DNA of 64,000 nt from Candidatus Bathyarchaeota archaeon A05DMB-2 (GCA_018475625.1 JAAKEZ010000005.1:62001-126000), one strand, 5' to 3'; positions 42,952 to 52,548 are shown, numbered from the stretch's first letter. Made by a program: numbers and translations. Notes: a model not told the origin generated them from the sequence alone.

Positions 42952-44544
42952 TTGAATGCGGAAATGCAAGCCAGAGAAGTCATCGAAGCCCTAATGCTTT
43001 TGCCATCGCCCACTCATGAGGATGTGAACCGCGCCAAAAACCAAGTCGCAGCCAAACACCAGCTTAGCCGTATACCCTCCAACGCTGAGATAATCGCCGC
43101 CATGACTCCAAAAGAAAAACGCCGCTTGCTGTCGCTTCTGCGCAGAAAAACCACCCGCGCCATCTCTGGCGTAACCGTGGTAGCCGTCATGGCGAAGCCG
43201 CAGCCATGCCCGCAAGACGAACCGTGCGCTTACTGTCCTGGCGGTCCAAAACAAGGGGTTCCGCAAAGCTACACAGGTCACGAGCCTGCTGCCATGCGTG
43301 GAGCCCAGAACGGTTACGACCCTTACTTGCAGGTGCGAAGCCGCAGCGACCAGCTCACGGCAATTGGGCATCGTGTGGACAAGGTGGAACTCATCGTGAT
43401 GGGTGGAACTTTTCCAGCCACGCCGTTTGAGTATCAAACGTGGTTCATCCAGCGCTGCTTAGACGCCGTGACAAGCAGGGAATCCGCCAGTTTGGAAGAG
43501 GCAAAGGCGAACGCGGAGACCAGCCGCATCCGCAACGTTGGCATTACTGTGGAAACTCGTCCAGACTGGTGTAAACAGCCGCACGTTGATGCCATGCTAG
43601 ACATGGGCGTGACTCGCGTGGAGCTTGGCGTCCAAAACCCTGATGATGCAATTTACCGCCTTGTTGGCAGAACGCACAAGGTTGCAGACGTCGCTGAAGC
43701 CACACGCATTGCCAAGGATGCAGGGTTAAAAGTAGTTTATCACATGATGCCTGGAATGCCTGGCTCGAATCCTGAGGCGGATTTGGCGTCTTTCAAACGG
43801 GTTTTTGCGGACTCAGCTTTCAAGCCTGATATGGTGAAGATTTATCCTTGCCTTGTGATAGCGGGCACGAAGGCGTATGAGTGGTATCGTAAAGGCGTTT
43901 ACAAGCCTTACACAACTGAGGAGGCTGTGGAGCTTATCACTGATGTTAAGAAAACTTTGCCGCCGTGGGTGCGCGTTATGCGTGTTCAGCGCGATATTCC
44001 AGCTGGGCTGATTGTGGCTGGCGTGGACAAGAGCAATTTGCGTCAGCTTGTTCAGTGGAAGCTGGCTGAGCAAGGTGAAAGGTGCCGCTGCATCCGTTGC
44101 AGAGAAGTGGGTCACCGAATGGCGGCTGACGGTGTAAAGCCTGATTTGAAGAACGTGCAGGTTTTGACTGCTCGTTATGAGGCGTCTGAGGGCGAAGAAG
44201 TTTTCATCTCTGCTGAAGACCCTGAGCGCGATGTGTTGATTGGTTATTTGCGTTTGCGTGTTCCCTCAGCCAAAGCACACAGAGCGGAAATTGCCGCTGT
44301 GCCATCTGCCATAGTGCGTGAGCTTCATGTTTATGGTCCTTTGGTGCCTGTTGGCAAGCGCTCGGCACGAGCTTGGCAGCACAAAGGTTTCGGCGCTGTT
44401 CTCTTAAGCGAAGCGGAACGTGTGGCGCGTGATGAGTATGGTTTGAGAAAGCTTCTGGTTATTAGCGCGTTGGGCACGAGGCAGTATTACATGCGGTTCG
44501 ACTACAGACGGGATGGAGTGTACGTCTCAAAAATGCTGCATTGA
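42952..44544 (+). CDS. archaeal Elp3, tRNA U34 carboxymethyl enzyme
   Basis: A 530-residue radical SAM/acetyltransferase. It starts MNAEMQAREVIEALMLLPSP from TTG 42952 (ATG 42964 possible). The cluster motif is CPQDEPCAYCPGGPKQGVPQSY, followed by GGTFPATP, ETRPDWC, RVELGVQNPDD and the MMPGMPGSNPE loop. The C-terminal GNAT domain has VRELHVYGPLVPVG and QHKGFGAVLLSEAERVARDEYG. It catalyses the acetyl-CoA-dependent modification of U34 in tRNA anticodons. All key parts are intact. Confidence 0.94.
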   Translation: MNAEMQAREVIEALMLLPSPTHEDVNRAKNQVAAKHQLSRIPSNAEIIAAMTPKEKRRLLSLLRRKTTRAISGVTVVAVMAKPQPCPQDEPCAYCPGGPKQGVPQSYTGHEPAAMRGAQNGYDPYLQVRSRSDQLTAIGHRVDKVELIVMGGTFPATPFEYQTWFIQRCLDAVTSRESASLEEAKANAETSRIRNVGITVETRPDWCKQPHVDAMLDMGVTRVELGVQNPDDAIYRLVGRTHKVADVAEATRIAKDAGLKVVYHMMPGMPGSNPEADLASFKRVFADSAFKPDMVKIYPCLVIAGTKAYEWYRKGVYKPYTTEEAVELITDVKKTLPPWVRVMRVQRDIPAGLIVAGVDKSNLRQLVQWKLAEQGERCRCIRCREVGHRMAADGVKPDLKNVQVLTARYEASEGEEVFISAEDPERDVLIGYLRLRVPSAKAHRAEIAAVPSAIVRELHVYGPLVPVGKRSARAWQHKGFGAVLLSEAERVARDEYGLRKLLVISALGTRQYYMRFDYRRDGVYVSKMLH

Positions 44545-44688
44545 CATATGAGAAGGCACCATACAATATGCTCTTCCGTATAGCAGTATAATTTTTGGCG
44601 TATTTTGTAGTTGTAAACAGTGAATCACAGCTCACCAAAAGTCTTATGAGCAAACCCGGCAGAAGGAAGGGTTAAGGAAGAGATTAAT

Positions 44689-45030
44689 TTGGTTTACTGC
44701 ACAAAATGCGACACTAAAAACGAAGACGACGCCACCATGTGCATCAACTGCGGCGCCCTTCTCCACGGTGTAGGCGCTGAGGAAAGGCGTTACAGGAGAT
44801 ACTGGCGGTATGAAGGCGACTATTACCGTTATCGCCGAAGAGGCGGAGCGACGGGAGCCTTGGTCTTGGGTGTCATAATCCTCAGCATAGGCTTCGCTCT
44901 TTTGCTTTCGATAACTTATGGGGTAACTTTGGACTGGAACTTTCTGTGGGCGATTGTTCTGGTTCTTGCTGGCATTTGGCTCCTTGCGCGCGCGTTGCTG
45001 TGGCATCGCAGGTTAAAGGCACGTATGTAA
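44689..45030 (+). CDS. zinc-ribbon membrane protein
   Basis: A 113-residue protein. The N-terminal zinc ribbon is YCTKCDTKNEDDATMCINCGALL, followed by a Tyr/Arg-rich linker (RRYRRYWRYEGDYYRYRRRGG) and two membrane helices, then a basic tail. The start is TTG 44689 with GGAAG 7-8 nt upstream. Such zinc-ribbon/TM proteins are widespread in archaea and uncharacterised. Confidence 0.7.
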   Translation: MVYCTKCDTKNEDDATMCINCGALLHGVGAEERRYRRYWRYEGDYYRYRRRGGATGALVLGVIILSIGFALLLSITYGVTLDWNFLWAIVLVLAGIWLLARALLWHRRLKARM

Positions 45031-45165
45031 ATGCGTTTTTTCCGTTTTTCCTTTTAATTCGCTAAGCAGCAAAGCGACCATGGGATGCACGCTTGTTCAT
45101 TTGTGTGCACAAAAAAGTTATATTAACTCCCGCTGAAAGGTGTAAGTCATTACGGAAGAGTTGCC

Positions 45166-46800
45166 ATGGTTAAGTACATTTTCGTAACGGGCGGAGTTTT
45201 AAGTTCGGTTGGCAAGGGAATTTTAACTTCTTCCATCGGCAAGATGCTTCAAACCCGAGGGCTAAAACCCACAGTAATAAAAATCGACCCTTATGTGAAC
45301 GTTGACGCTGGCACTATGAACCCCTACATGCACGGGGAAGTTTTCGTGACAGACGACGGCGGCGAAACCGACTTGGACTTAGGCTGGTACGAGCGCTTTT
45401 TGGACCTGAGTCTGAAACGGGAAAATAACCTCACCACGGGGCTGGTGTATAAAACGGTTATCGAGAAGGAGCGGCGCGGCGACTTCCTCGGACGTTGCGT
45501 CCAGATAGTGCCGCATGTGACCAACGAGATAAAATACCGCATCAGAAACGTGGCTAAAACCGCTAACGCTGATGTCGTTCTGACAGAGGTTGGCGGCACG
45601 GTAGGTGACATTGAAGGCTTACCTTTCCTTGAAGCAATCAGGCAAATGCGGTTGGAAGAGGGTTTCGAGAATACTCTGTATGTGCATGTGGCGCTGGTCC
45701 CAGTTTTGGACGTGACCATGGAGTTGAAAACTAAGCCGCTGCAGCACAGTGTCAACGAACTCAGACGCATCGGCATCCAACCCGACATCATAGTGGCGAG
45801 AAGCCCCAAAATGATTGATGCTGAAGCTCTGCGCAAGATAGCCTTGTTCGGCACAATTCCAGAAAACGCGGTTTTCTGCTCTTACAACGCTGAAACCGTG
45901 TATCAGGTGCCGCTGATGCTTGACAAGCAGGGCATGGGCGACTTCATCTGCCAAAGACTAGGCTACAGCTACACTAAGAAAGACTTCGATGAGTGGCAAA
46001 AATTCGTGGACGCGGTTTTGAAGCCTGAGCATGAAGTCAGCATCGCGCTTATAGGCAAGTACGCTGGACTGACCGACAGCTACGTCAGCATGAGCGAAGC
46101 GCTGCGTCACGGCGGCGCAGCCTGCAAAACCCGAGTCTGCATCAACTATTTGGAAGCGGAAAAACTCGAGCGTGAACCCGAATGCGTTAAAGAAATAGGC
46201 AACTTTGACGGCGTGTTCGTTCCATACGGTTTCGGTCCCAGAGGAACAGAGGGAAAAATCGCCGCCATCAAGTACGCCAGAGAAAACGACATACCTTTCC
46301 TTGGTGTATGCTACGGCTTCCAGTTGGCAGTCATCGAGTTCGCCCGAAACGTCTGCGGCTTAGAAGGTGCCAACAGCACGGAGATTAATCCGAATTCACC
46401 GCATCCAGTAATTGACCTTATGCCAGAGCAGCGAGTCGTGGAGTACAAGGGTGCCACCATGCGATTGGGCGCGCACAAGGTGATTCTGGAGCAGGGCACC
46501 ATGGCATACGACTTGTACCACCGTGAGGAAATTTATGAGCGGCACCGCCATAGGTTCGAAGTCAACCTTGACTACTTGGATATTCTGAAGAAGAACGGTT
46601 TACGCTTTTCAGGCAGAAGCGCGGATGGCAAAAGAATGGAGACGTTGGAGTTGCCCGACAAATACTTCTTCTTCGCTTCGCAATTCCACGGTGAATTCAA
46701 AAGCCGCCCTGGTACTCCCTCCCCTGAATACTATGGCTTCATCCGAGCTTGCGTGAGCAATAAGTTGGAAAAGCCAAAACCACTAAACCTTAAGCAGTAG
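45166..46800 (+). CDS. pyrG: CTP synthase
   Basis: A 544-residue enzyme making CTP from UTP, ATP and glutamine. The synthetase domain starts KYIFVTGGVLSSVGKGILTSSIG with DPYVNVDAGTMNPYMHGEVFVTDDGGETDLDLGWYERF. The glutaminase domain has FLGVCYGFQLA (nucleophile Cys), and its His/Glu motif reads FHGEFKSRP where HPEF is usual. A TATA-like GTTATATTA is about 45 bp upstream of ATG 45166. Complete and in good codon context. Confidence 0.96.
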   Translation: MVKYIFVTGGVLSSVGKGILTSSIGKMLQTRGLKPTVIKIDPYVNVDAGTMNPYMHGEVFVTDDGGETDLDLGWYERFLDLSLKRENNLTTGLVYKTVIEKERRGDFLGRCVQIVPHVTNEIKYRIRNVAKTANADVVLTEVGGTVGDIEGLPFLEAIRQMRLEEGFENTLYVHVALVPVLDVTMELKTKPLQHSVNELRRIGIQPDIIVARSPKMIDAEALRKIALFGTIPENAVFCSYNAETVYQVPLMLDKQGMGDFICQRLGYSYTKKDFDEWQKFVDAVLKPEHEVSIALIGKYAGLTDSYVSMSEALRHGGAACKTRVCINYLEAEKLEREPECVKEIGNFDGVFVPYGFGPRGTEGKIAAIKYARENDIPFLGVCYGFQLAVIEFARNVCGLEGANSTEINPNSPHPVIDLMPEQRVVEYKGATMRLGAHKVILEQGTMAYDLYHREEIYERHRHRFEVNLDYLDILKKNGLRFSGRSADGKRMETLELPDKYFFFASQFHGEFKSRPGTPSPEYYGFIRACVSNKLEKPKPLNLKQ

Positions 46801-46863
46801 GCAAATTACAAAAAAGGATGGGAGAGCCTACCGACGCTTAACGCAGAAAACTCTTTGCAGTGC

Positions 46864-47286
46864 TTATTTTGAGGGGCGATAGAGTTCCTTCATTTCAGGC
46901 AGCAGTTCGGGAACCGCGAAAGCGATGTCGAGGTAGGTTATCATGCCGGTGATTCTGCCGTCTCTTGTCACTGGCAAGTGTTTTATTTTCCAGTCCTTCA
47001 TTAGTTTGGCTGCTTCTTCAACGGTCGCATTTTCTTCAATCGTCACCAACGGATTAGTGTATATCGCTCGGGCGATGACAACTTTGGGATCTAAGCCTTG
47101 TTCAACCATGCGTACTATGACGTCTCGCATTGTTATGATGCCAGTGGGTTTGGCGCTCTGTACAACAATGACGTAATCAACGTTGTATTTGCTCATCGTT
47201 GAAACTATTTCTTGGGCAGTTGACTCGTTTCTGAACACATGGACGTTTGTTGACATCAGGTCTTTTACCAGGATATTGCTTGCCAT
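46864..47286 (-). CDS. CBS-domain pair protein 1
   Basis: A 140-residue protein made of two CBS motifs: VKDLMSTNVHVFRNESTAQEIVSTMSKYNVDYVIVV with GIITMRDVIVRM, then NPLVTIEENATVEEAAKLMKDWKIKHLPVT with GMITYLDIAFAVPEL. Such pairs bind adenosyl ligands such as AMP, ATP or SAM. It is the closest paralog of the protein at 47449 and the two face the same way with a 162-bp gap. Confidence 0.9.
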   Translation of the reverse strand: MASNILVKDLMSTNVHVFRNESTAQEIVSTMSKYNVDYVIVVQSAKPTGIITMRDVIVRMVEQGLDPKVVIARAIYTNPLVTIEENATVEEAAKLMKDWKIKHLPVTRDGRITGMITYLDIAFAVPELLPEMKELYRPSK

Positions 47287-47448
47287 GCAGGTTTTTTCTC
47301 CTAACGTCTATGACAGATGCTATGGGGATTTATCAATTTTTTGCATCTTAAACCCAAATCGCACGGCTTTCTGAGAACCATACGATAATCTTGGCATTAT
47401 GCCAGAAAAGGGAACCGATTCCACAAAAAGCAACACTAAGAACTTGAA

Positions 47449-47871
47449 CTATTGAGCTGGTCGGCGCAAGCTCTTGATAACTGAGAGCAGAGTCGGCACC
47501 TGAAACACGATGTCCGTGTAAGTCAAGACGCCCACAAGTTTGTCGCTGTCCATCACTGGCAAAGTTTTGACTTTCTTCTTGACCATCAGGTTCGCCGCCT
47601 CTTCGACTGTAGCAGACGCGTCAATAGTCACCAGGGGCGAGGTCATGATTTGCTTTGCGGTCACGGCTCGCGGCGCCAAGCATTGAACTGCCAGCTTTTC
47701 CAGTACATCGCGGAGCGTTATGATGCCTACTGGTCTTTCGGCTTGAACCACAATTATTGAGCTTATGTCGAACTTGCTCATGGTAGCAACCACTTCCTGG
47801 GCGGTTGTGTCTGGGCGAACTACCTGAACGTTCTTGGACATTATGTCTCTGACAGAAACTAAACTAGCCAT
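47449..47871 (-). CDS. CBS-domain pair protein 2
   Basis: A 140-residue CBS pair from ATG 47871, with GGAGG about 7 nt upstream; a longer frame to 47904 is not supported. It matches protein 1 throughout (VRDIMSKNVQVVRPDTTAQEVVATMSKFDISSIIVV, GIITLRDVLEKL, TSPLVTIDASATVEEAANLMVKKKVKTLPVM, GVLTYTDIVFQVPTL). A tandem duplication is likely. Ligand and target protein are unknown. Confidence 0.9.
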   Translation of the reverse strand: MASLVSVRDIMSKNVQVVRPDTTAQEVVATMSKFDISSIIVVQAERPVGIITLRDVLEKLAVQCLAPRAVTAKQIMTSPLVTIDASATVEEAANLMVKKKVKTLPVMDSDKLVGVLTYTDIVFQVPTLLSVIKSLRRPAQ

Positions 47872-47994
47872 ACAAATCCTCCATAAACTAAGATACCAAA
47901 GCAAGCCTGCCGATTTATCTGTTTTGTTTCCACCGCCTCAGCCAGCGTTTAAAGGGAAGACCCGCTATAATTCTTTGCAGGTGAGGCAGGTCTT

Positions 47995-48501
47995 TTGAGC
48001 AGCAGTGATTCCTCAACTGGCAATTTCCAAACCAGACTTGACACGGCGAAGAGTTACGCTGAGGTTTGGCAAATAGTCAAAGACACGGTGGCGTTTGTCT
48101 TAGGGGGACGAAGAAGCAGCATGATGCTGTTCCTTGACGATTTGCCTCTTCAACTGGGCGCGTACCACACGATCGGCACCAACAACATCGTCCTGAACCG
48201 GGCGCTGGTTGAAATCGTCGAAGCGGCGATAACCTCTAAACGCATAGTGAACGCGCTCGTTTACAACCCTCTGCTACACGAGTACCTGCACGCGCTCGGC
48301 GAAATCTCGGAAGACAAGGTTAGGCGCAGAGTCGTGGGAGTCGCGGCAAAATGCTTCGGCGAAGAACACATCGCCACAGTTATCGCCCGCAAAACACCGT
48401 GGATACTGCTCAGGGGCGTGCCTCTCGGACCCGTCAGCGCTCCGAAGCGAGTTATGGAGATTGTGAAGGACTTCGAGAAAGCAGGCAAATACATAGTCTG
48501 A
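47995..48501 (+). CDS. hypothetical protein with HExxH motif
   Basis: A 168-residue protein with LLHEYLHALGE near residue 93-103, a gluzincin-type HExxH zinc motif. Preceding it, GAYHTIGTNNIVLNRALVEIV resembles the strand-and-helix before the active site of small archaeal metalloproteases. No further His or Glu third ligand is obvious; E103 is a candidate. The start is TTG 47995. A TATA box GCGTTTAAAG lies 40-50 bp upstream. No signal peptide. Confidence 0.6.
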   Translation: MSSSDSSTGNFQTRLDTAKSYAEVWQIVKDTVAFVLGGRRSSMMLFLDDLPLQLGAYHTIGTNNIVLNRALVEIVEAAITSKRIVNALVYNPLLHEYLHALGEISEDKVRRRVVGVAAKCFGEEHIATVIARKTPWILLRGVPLGPVSAPKRVMEIVKDFEKAGKYIV

Positions 48502-48535
48502 AGCGTCGCAAAAAGATTCAAAGCGATTATTTCGA

Positions 48536-49501
48536 TTATTTATGTTTCTTACGTGTTTGCGACTTACGGCTTTTTATCGTCTGAACCTTTGCCCGAGAAC
48601 TCCTTCGCCTCAACAGCAGTATTGCAACGGCTAAGCCTATGAGGACTATCACAATCACCGCTACGTATTGCGTCTCTGGCGCTATGGGAACACGGTTGTC
48701 GGAGCCAGGCGACTGCGTTGGCGATGAGTTGCCACCTGAAGGAGTGGGAGTGGACGGCGGAAGCGTAGGCGCAACTCCCGAAAGGACTGGTCCCTCAGCT
48801 TGGATTAGCAACGAGTAACTTGAAACTTTCAGGATTGAAGGTATCAGTGTTTGATTTAGGTCAAAGGCGCCAACCTTGAACGAGGCGATGTCGGAAGGTG
48901 ATAGGTAAGAAGGCGTTAGAGTGTTTGTGTAACCCACGGCGACTACGGTGCCTGATGCATTATAGAATGTTCCTATCACTCGAACGTTGGTTGCCGTTTG
49001 GCTACCAGTGTTTTTAACAGTGCCAGTAACCCAGTAAGTGCCTTCCGCATCAACGCCTCCTGAACTGCTTACGATTGCTAAATCGGGATACTGATAGCTA
49101 CTCGTCGCGTTCGCTTCGTTAATTACGAAATCTACGTGGTCAACACCGAGTGACATCCAACTCAGGTCACCGGTGACGCTGGTTTGTGGCGGAAACTCCA
49201 TGTAGAAGGGGGCTTTTTGTTGAGGTAGCAAGTATTTCACCCATGCGTTAGTAGGATAAGAATAGGCTTGAGCCGTCCCGTCCGAGGTGTAGACTGTGCC
49301 ACTTAAAATAACTGACTCTATAGTGTTAGAACCCACGTTTTGCACTTCGCCCACCACATCGAAATAGCCCAAGTTATCGACGTAGTAGCTGTAACTTACA
49401 ACCTTAATGTTCTCAGGTTGGCTAGACACGTTCGGAACCAAAACCAAACCCAGGGACGCAAGCGCTAGTAGAACAAAGAAATACTGGGTGCCTTTTCTCA
49501 T
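48536..49501 (-). CDS. secreted, anchored surface protein with FxLYD-like domains
   Basis: A 321-residue protein with a signal peptide (RKGTQYFFVLLALASLGLVLV), two beta-sandwich domains of the FxLYD type (VVGEVQNVGSNTIESVILSGTVY and VTGTVKNTGSQTATNVRVIGTFYNASGTVV), a Pro/Ser/Gly linker (PTLPPSTPTPSGGNSSPTQS), a membrane anchor and a basic tail RRRSSRAKVQ. Likely displayed on the cell surface; partner unknown. The upstream region holds one copy of the possible RNA element. Confidence 0.82.
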   Translation of the reverse strand: MRKGTQYFFVLLALASLGLVLVPNVSSQPENIKVVSYSYYVDNLGYFDVVGEVQNVGSNTIESVILSGTVYTSDGTAQAYSYPTNAWVKYLLPQQKAPFYMEFPPQTSVTGDLSWMSLGVDHVDFVINEANATSSYQYPDLAIVSSSGGVDAEGTYWVTGTVKNTGSQTATNVRVIGTFYNASGTVVAVGYTNTLTPSYLSPSDIASFKVGAFDLNQTLIPSILKVSSYSLLIQAEGPVLSGVAPTLPPSTPTPSGGNSSPTQSPGSDNRVPIAPETQYVAVIVIVLIGLAVAILLLRRRSSRAKVQTIKSRKSQTRKKHK

Positions 49502-49620
49502 GGAACCTTCACTTGCTCCCGCATAAACATTAACAAATCAAGGAGGTGGTATAAAACAGTTTTCAAAATCAACTCCAAGCAGGCTTCAGCGACTAACCAG
49601 CAGATTCTTTAGCGTTCAAA

Positions 49621-49739
49621 AGGGTTTGCTGAAGCCCTGGACACCAAACTATAGGAGAAAAGAGAATGAAAAATCCGCGATGACCGCTGCAGCCATCACG
49701 ACATTTCAGCCCAGAGCCCACTCAGCCCCTATTCTCTTT
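49621..49739. other. possible structured RNA element, copy 2
   Basis: AGGG-TTT-GCTGA (49621-49632) pairs with TCAGC-CCCT (49722-49730), and CTGG (49637-49640) with CCAG (49711-49714). The 3' strand CCAGAGCCCACTCAGCC is almost identical to copy 1 at 61403. In addition AAAGAGAAT (49659-49667, inside) is perfectly complementary to ATTCTCTTT (49731-49739, just outside), which would form a pseudoknot. The strand cannot be decided. It lies between two genes on the minus strand. Confidence 0.45.
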
Positions 49740-49798
49740 CCCTTTACCGATGATAGCCTGCTAAAAAAAGGGGAAGATGTTTGCTGAATGCTTACAGC

Positions 49799-52483
49799 TT
49801 ATGGTCGTTTCCTGAGCAACAGTAGTCCAATTACAGCAAAGCCTATAATGATTAGAACCACTATGCCTGAGACTGCGGGAACAAAGTACATGTCAGCTAT
49901 GGATTGCGGTGGAGCTTCTGTTGGCGCTGCAGTTGGTTCCGGTTCAACCACGGTAAAGACTGTTTCTTGGCTCGAAGGCCAGTACCCCTTCGTTCCTCCA
50001 AACGTTGCGGTAACATGGTAGGTTCCCGGTATGTCAGGAGTCCAGACTAGATGGAAGTTACCCTTTGAGTCGGTCGCTGCTGTGCCAATTTCGCGGTAGT
50101 TGTTGTTTGCGTCCACCACGCTTACGACGACTTCGACGCCTTTAAAGTTGCTTGGCAAAGGTTGCTGCTGGTATACGTACGACATCCAGTCCGTCATGGA
50201 TTCATCAGAGGAGACAGGAACACCATCTGGGAAACGGGCTGCTTGCTCAGTTTGCTTCGTCCCAGCTGAGATGTCCGTAACTGAACCTTCGATGACCACT
50301 GGGCTGCCGAGCACTAAAGATTTGGGTCCAGCCTGAACAGTCGTGCGGCTTGGCCCTCTTCCAAGAGTGTAGATTTGGTGGTCATAGCTGTTGAAGAAAG
50401 TAGTGTAGCCATCTGCAATTGCAAAGCTTTCACCACTGAATTCGCCGGTTGCTGCGGGCAATGTGTATATTTCAGTTCCGTCGGTTGCGTTGACTGCACG
50501 TGTTAATGCTCCCTTGTAGATGGGTGTTTCAAACGTGTGCTCAGAGGTCACCAAGTAGACTACGCCGTCGCCAATGGCATTAATAAAGGTCGGATAGGGC
50601 CCGGGTACCTGGAAGCCACTGTATGTATCGTTGCCTGGAACGCCGCCGTTGCCGTAAGTCCACAGCACTTTGCCTGTTGACATGTTATAGCAGTACAAGA
50701 TTCCTGAATAAGCGCTACTATAGAGTCGACCGTAAGCTACTACGTTTGAGAGGGTACCTGGTCCGTTGCTGCCGTAATAGTCGAGTGCTGCTTGAGGTTC
50801 TGCTACCTTGATAAGTGCACCCGTTCGCAAGTTCCAGAAGACGAATTGCTGGGTTTGTCTGTAGGACTCGGCGAAGTAGCCTGCTGGGTCAAGTCCTGCG
50901 AATGATATTGTGGTGATGTTGCCTGGGGGGTTGGGAACATAGTTCCACCATAGCACTGAGCCGACTTCCCCTTTTGAAGCGTTGAGGTTAACCGCGAAGT
51001 AGGTGTAGCCCGGGGAGCTTGAGCCCAGACTTGGGTATGATCCGTTTCTGCAGAGCAAGATGTCGCCGTAGATTGCGCCGACGATGGTAGGTGCTGAGCC
51101 ACCGCTCGCAGGCATCGAGTTCCGCCAAGGTATCGATTTATTCTGGGTCGATGAATCAAGCCAGTCATACATTAAGCCTCGGCTTGCATTAATGAACGTT
51201 GTAGAGGTGGTTACGGGTGTAAGTATGGTTTCTTTCACTCCGTTGACGTACTGTGTTGAGGTCACGTTCGTCGTTGTGGTCGTTGTTGTAGTCATAAGGG
51301 TTAGTGCGCCCATTACTCCTTGGCTCCAGAATCTGCTGGAATTCCACTGATACAGATACCAATTTGGGTTTGAGGTAGTGCCGTTGTTGTAGAATCCGTA
51401 CTTTATCAGTTCGCCCATCGGTCCGATCACGTTTGTCCCTGAAGGAACATTAGTTACGTTGAAAACGTTCTTTCCTGTGGCGGCATCGTAGACTTGCCCG
51501 AAGTTGCTCGTGCAGAGAAATGCTGGTCGAACACCGTGATAGTCAGGAGTATCCATGTCCTGGATATAGCCGAAAGAGAATGTCGGAAGGTCGCTTTGTC
51601 TCCAGATTTCTTGGCCAGTAACTAGGTCACGGCAGACTGTGTCGCCACCCATACCAGTTGCAGATAGAGGTTCTCTGTAGTAGAGCCTGCCGTTGAGTAT
51701 AATCGGGTTCACGAATCTTTGAGAGTAAGCTGTCCCTTCAAACCATGTGTCTCCCTGTACGTTCGCGAGGTTTCCTCCGACGACTCCTCCGATTTGACCG
51801 TCAGGCACAGTCCACATAATGTGTGCAGTCTTTGAACCGACGGCGTCGGGTGCAAATTGGCGCTGGTTTGGTCCGTTGCTTCCGCCGTAGCCCGGCATTC
51901 CACTTCCCAGCCAGTTCGAACTGATGACCCACCATAGGCTGTTTTCACCAAAGATCGGGCGTGTCCAGAACTCTGTTGGAAGTGGACTTAGCGGCAGGTA
52001 CGAGATTTGTTCTTCCTGAACCGTAAGAGTGGTTGATGCATTGCTGGGTAGGTATGTATCGTTTATGTAGGCGGAGGTTGGGCTGTGGGGGTAATCGTTT
52101 ACGTTCTGCCCTGGGAAGACGAAGGTGAGGTTGTAGGTTCCAACTTGGTCGGGAGTGAATGAGGCAAGTTGGTTTGATGTTGTGTCCCAGACTGTTTCCC
52201 ACGTCATTGTGGTTTGTTTGCCGTTTGGCGCGGTGATTACGAGTTGGTAGTTGTGGAATCGGTAGTTGTTGGTAACGGCAGTGTCAGCGTAGGTTGGAGT
52301 TAGAAAGAGGTATATGTATGCTGTTTGGCCAACGCCTATAGGGTTTGTACAGGCATATATGTGGGCAAACGTTGGGATCCCCCATGGAGGGTAATGTGCG
52401 TTAGCAGGGGGCATTGCAGCAAGTGAAATGGCAAATGTAAGTATCAGTAAAGCTATTGCAGCGGTTATTTTGCTGTTTTTCAC
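49799..52483 (-). CDS. large secreted beta-propeller (PQQ-like) surface protein
   Basis: An 894-residue protein starting at GTG 52483 with AAGGAGAG 5 nt upstream. It has a signal peptide (KNSKITAAIALLILTFAISLAAM), an Ig-like N-terminal domain, a large PQQ-like propeller (repeats such as GRLYYREPL, AATGKNVFNVTNVP, GRLYSSAYSGILYCYNMSTGKVLWTYG, NATDGTEIYTLPA), an Ig-like C-terminal domain (DSKGNFHLVWTPDIPGTYHVTATF), and a membrane anchor followed by RKRP. Similar proteins are major surface proteins in Bathyarchaeia. The strong promoter (see 52545) suggests high expression. Confidence 0.85.
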   Translation of the reverse strand: MKNSKITAAIALLILTFAISLAAMPPANAHYPPWGIPTFAHIYACTNPIGVGQTAYIYLFLTPTYADTAVTNNYRFHNYQLVITAPNGKQTTMTWETVWDTTSNQLASFTPDQVGTYNLTFVFPGQNVNDYPHSPTSAYINDTYLPSNASTTLTVQEEQISYLPLSPLPTEFWTRPIFGENSLWWVISSNWLGSGMPGYGGSNGPNQRQFAPDAVGSKTAHIMWTVPDGQIGGVVGGNLANVQGDTWFEGTAYSQRFVNPIILNGRLYYREPLSATGMGGDTVCRDLVTGQEIWRQSDLPTFSFGYIQDMDTPDYHGVRPAFLCTSNFGQVYDAATGKNVFNVTNVPSGTNVIGPMGELIKYGFYNNGTTSNPNWYLYQWNSSRFWSQGVMGALTLMTTTTTTTTNVTSTQYVNGVKETILTPVTTSTTFINASRGLMYDWLDSSTQNKSIPWRNSMPASGGSAPTIVGAIYGDILLCRNGSYPSLGSSSPGYTYFAVNLNASKGEVGSVLWWNYVPNPPGNITTISFAGLDPAGYFAESYRQTQQFVFWNLRTGALIKVAEPQAALDYYGSNGPGTLSNVVAYGRLYSSAYSGILYCYNMSTGKVLWTYGNGGVPGNDTYSGFQVPGPYPTFINAIGDGVVYLVTSEHTFETPIYKGALTRAVNATDGTEIYTLPAATGEFSGESFAIADGYTTFFNSYDHQIYTLGRGPSRTTVQAGPKSLVLGSPVVIEGSVTDISAGTKQTEQAARFPDGVPVSSDESMTDWMSYVYQQQPLPSNFKGVEVVVSVVDANNNYREIGTAATDSKGNFHLVWTPDIPGTYHVTATFGGTKGYWPSSQETVFTVVEPEPTAAPTEAPPQSIADMYFVPAVSGIVVLIIIGFAVIGLLLLRKRP

Positions 52484-52509
52484 TTTTTCTCTCCTTTCCT
52501 TTGAATGTA

Positions 52510-52525
52510 GTACACGTGTGTGTAC
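52510..52525. promoter_or_regulatory. inverted repeat in the leader of the propeller gene
   Basis: GTACAC and GTGTAC flank a 4-nt GTGT, 27-42 bp before the GTG start of the gene at 49799-52483. It may be an operator or an RNA hairpin in the leader. Confidence 0.4.
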
Positions 52526-52548
52526 AAAAAACTATGTATGAAAAGTTG

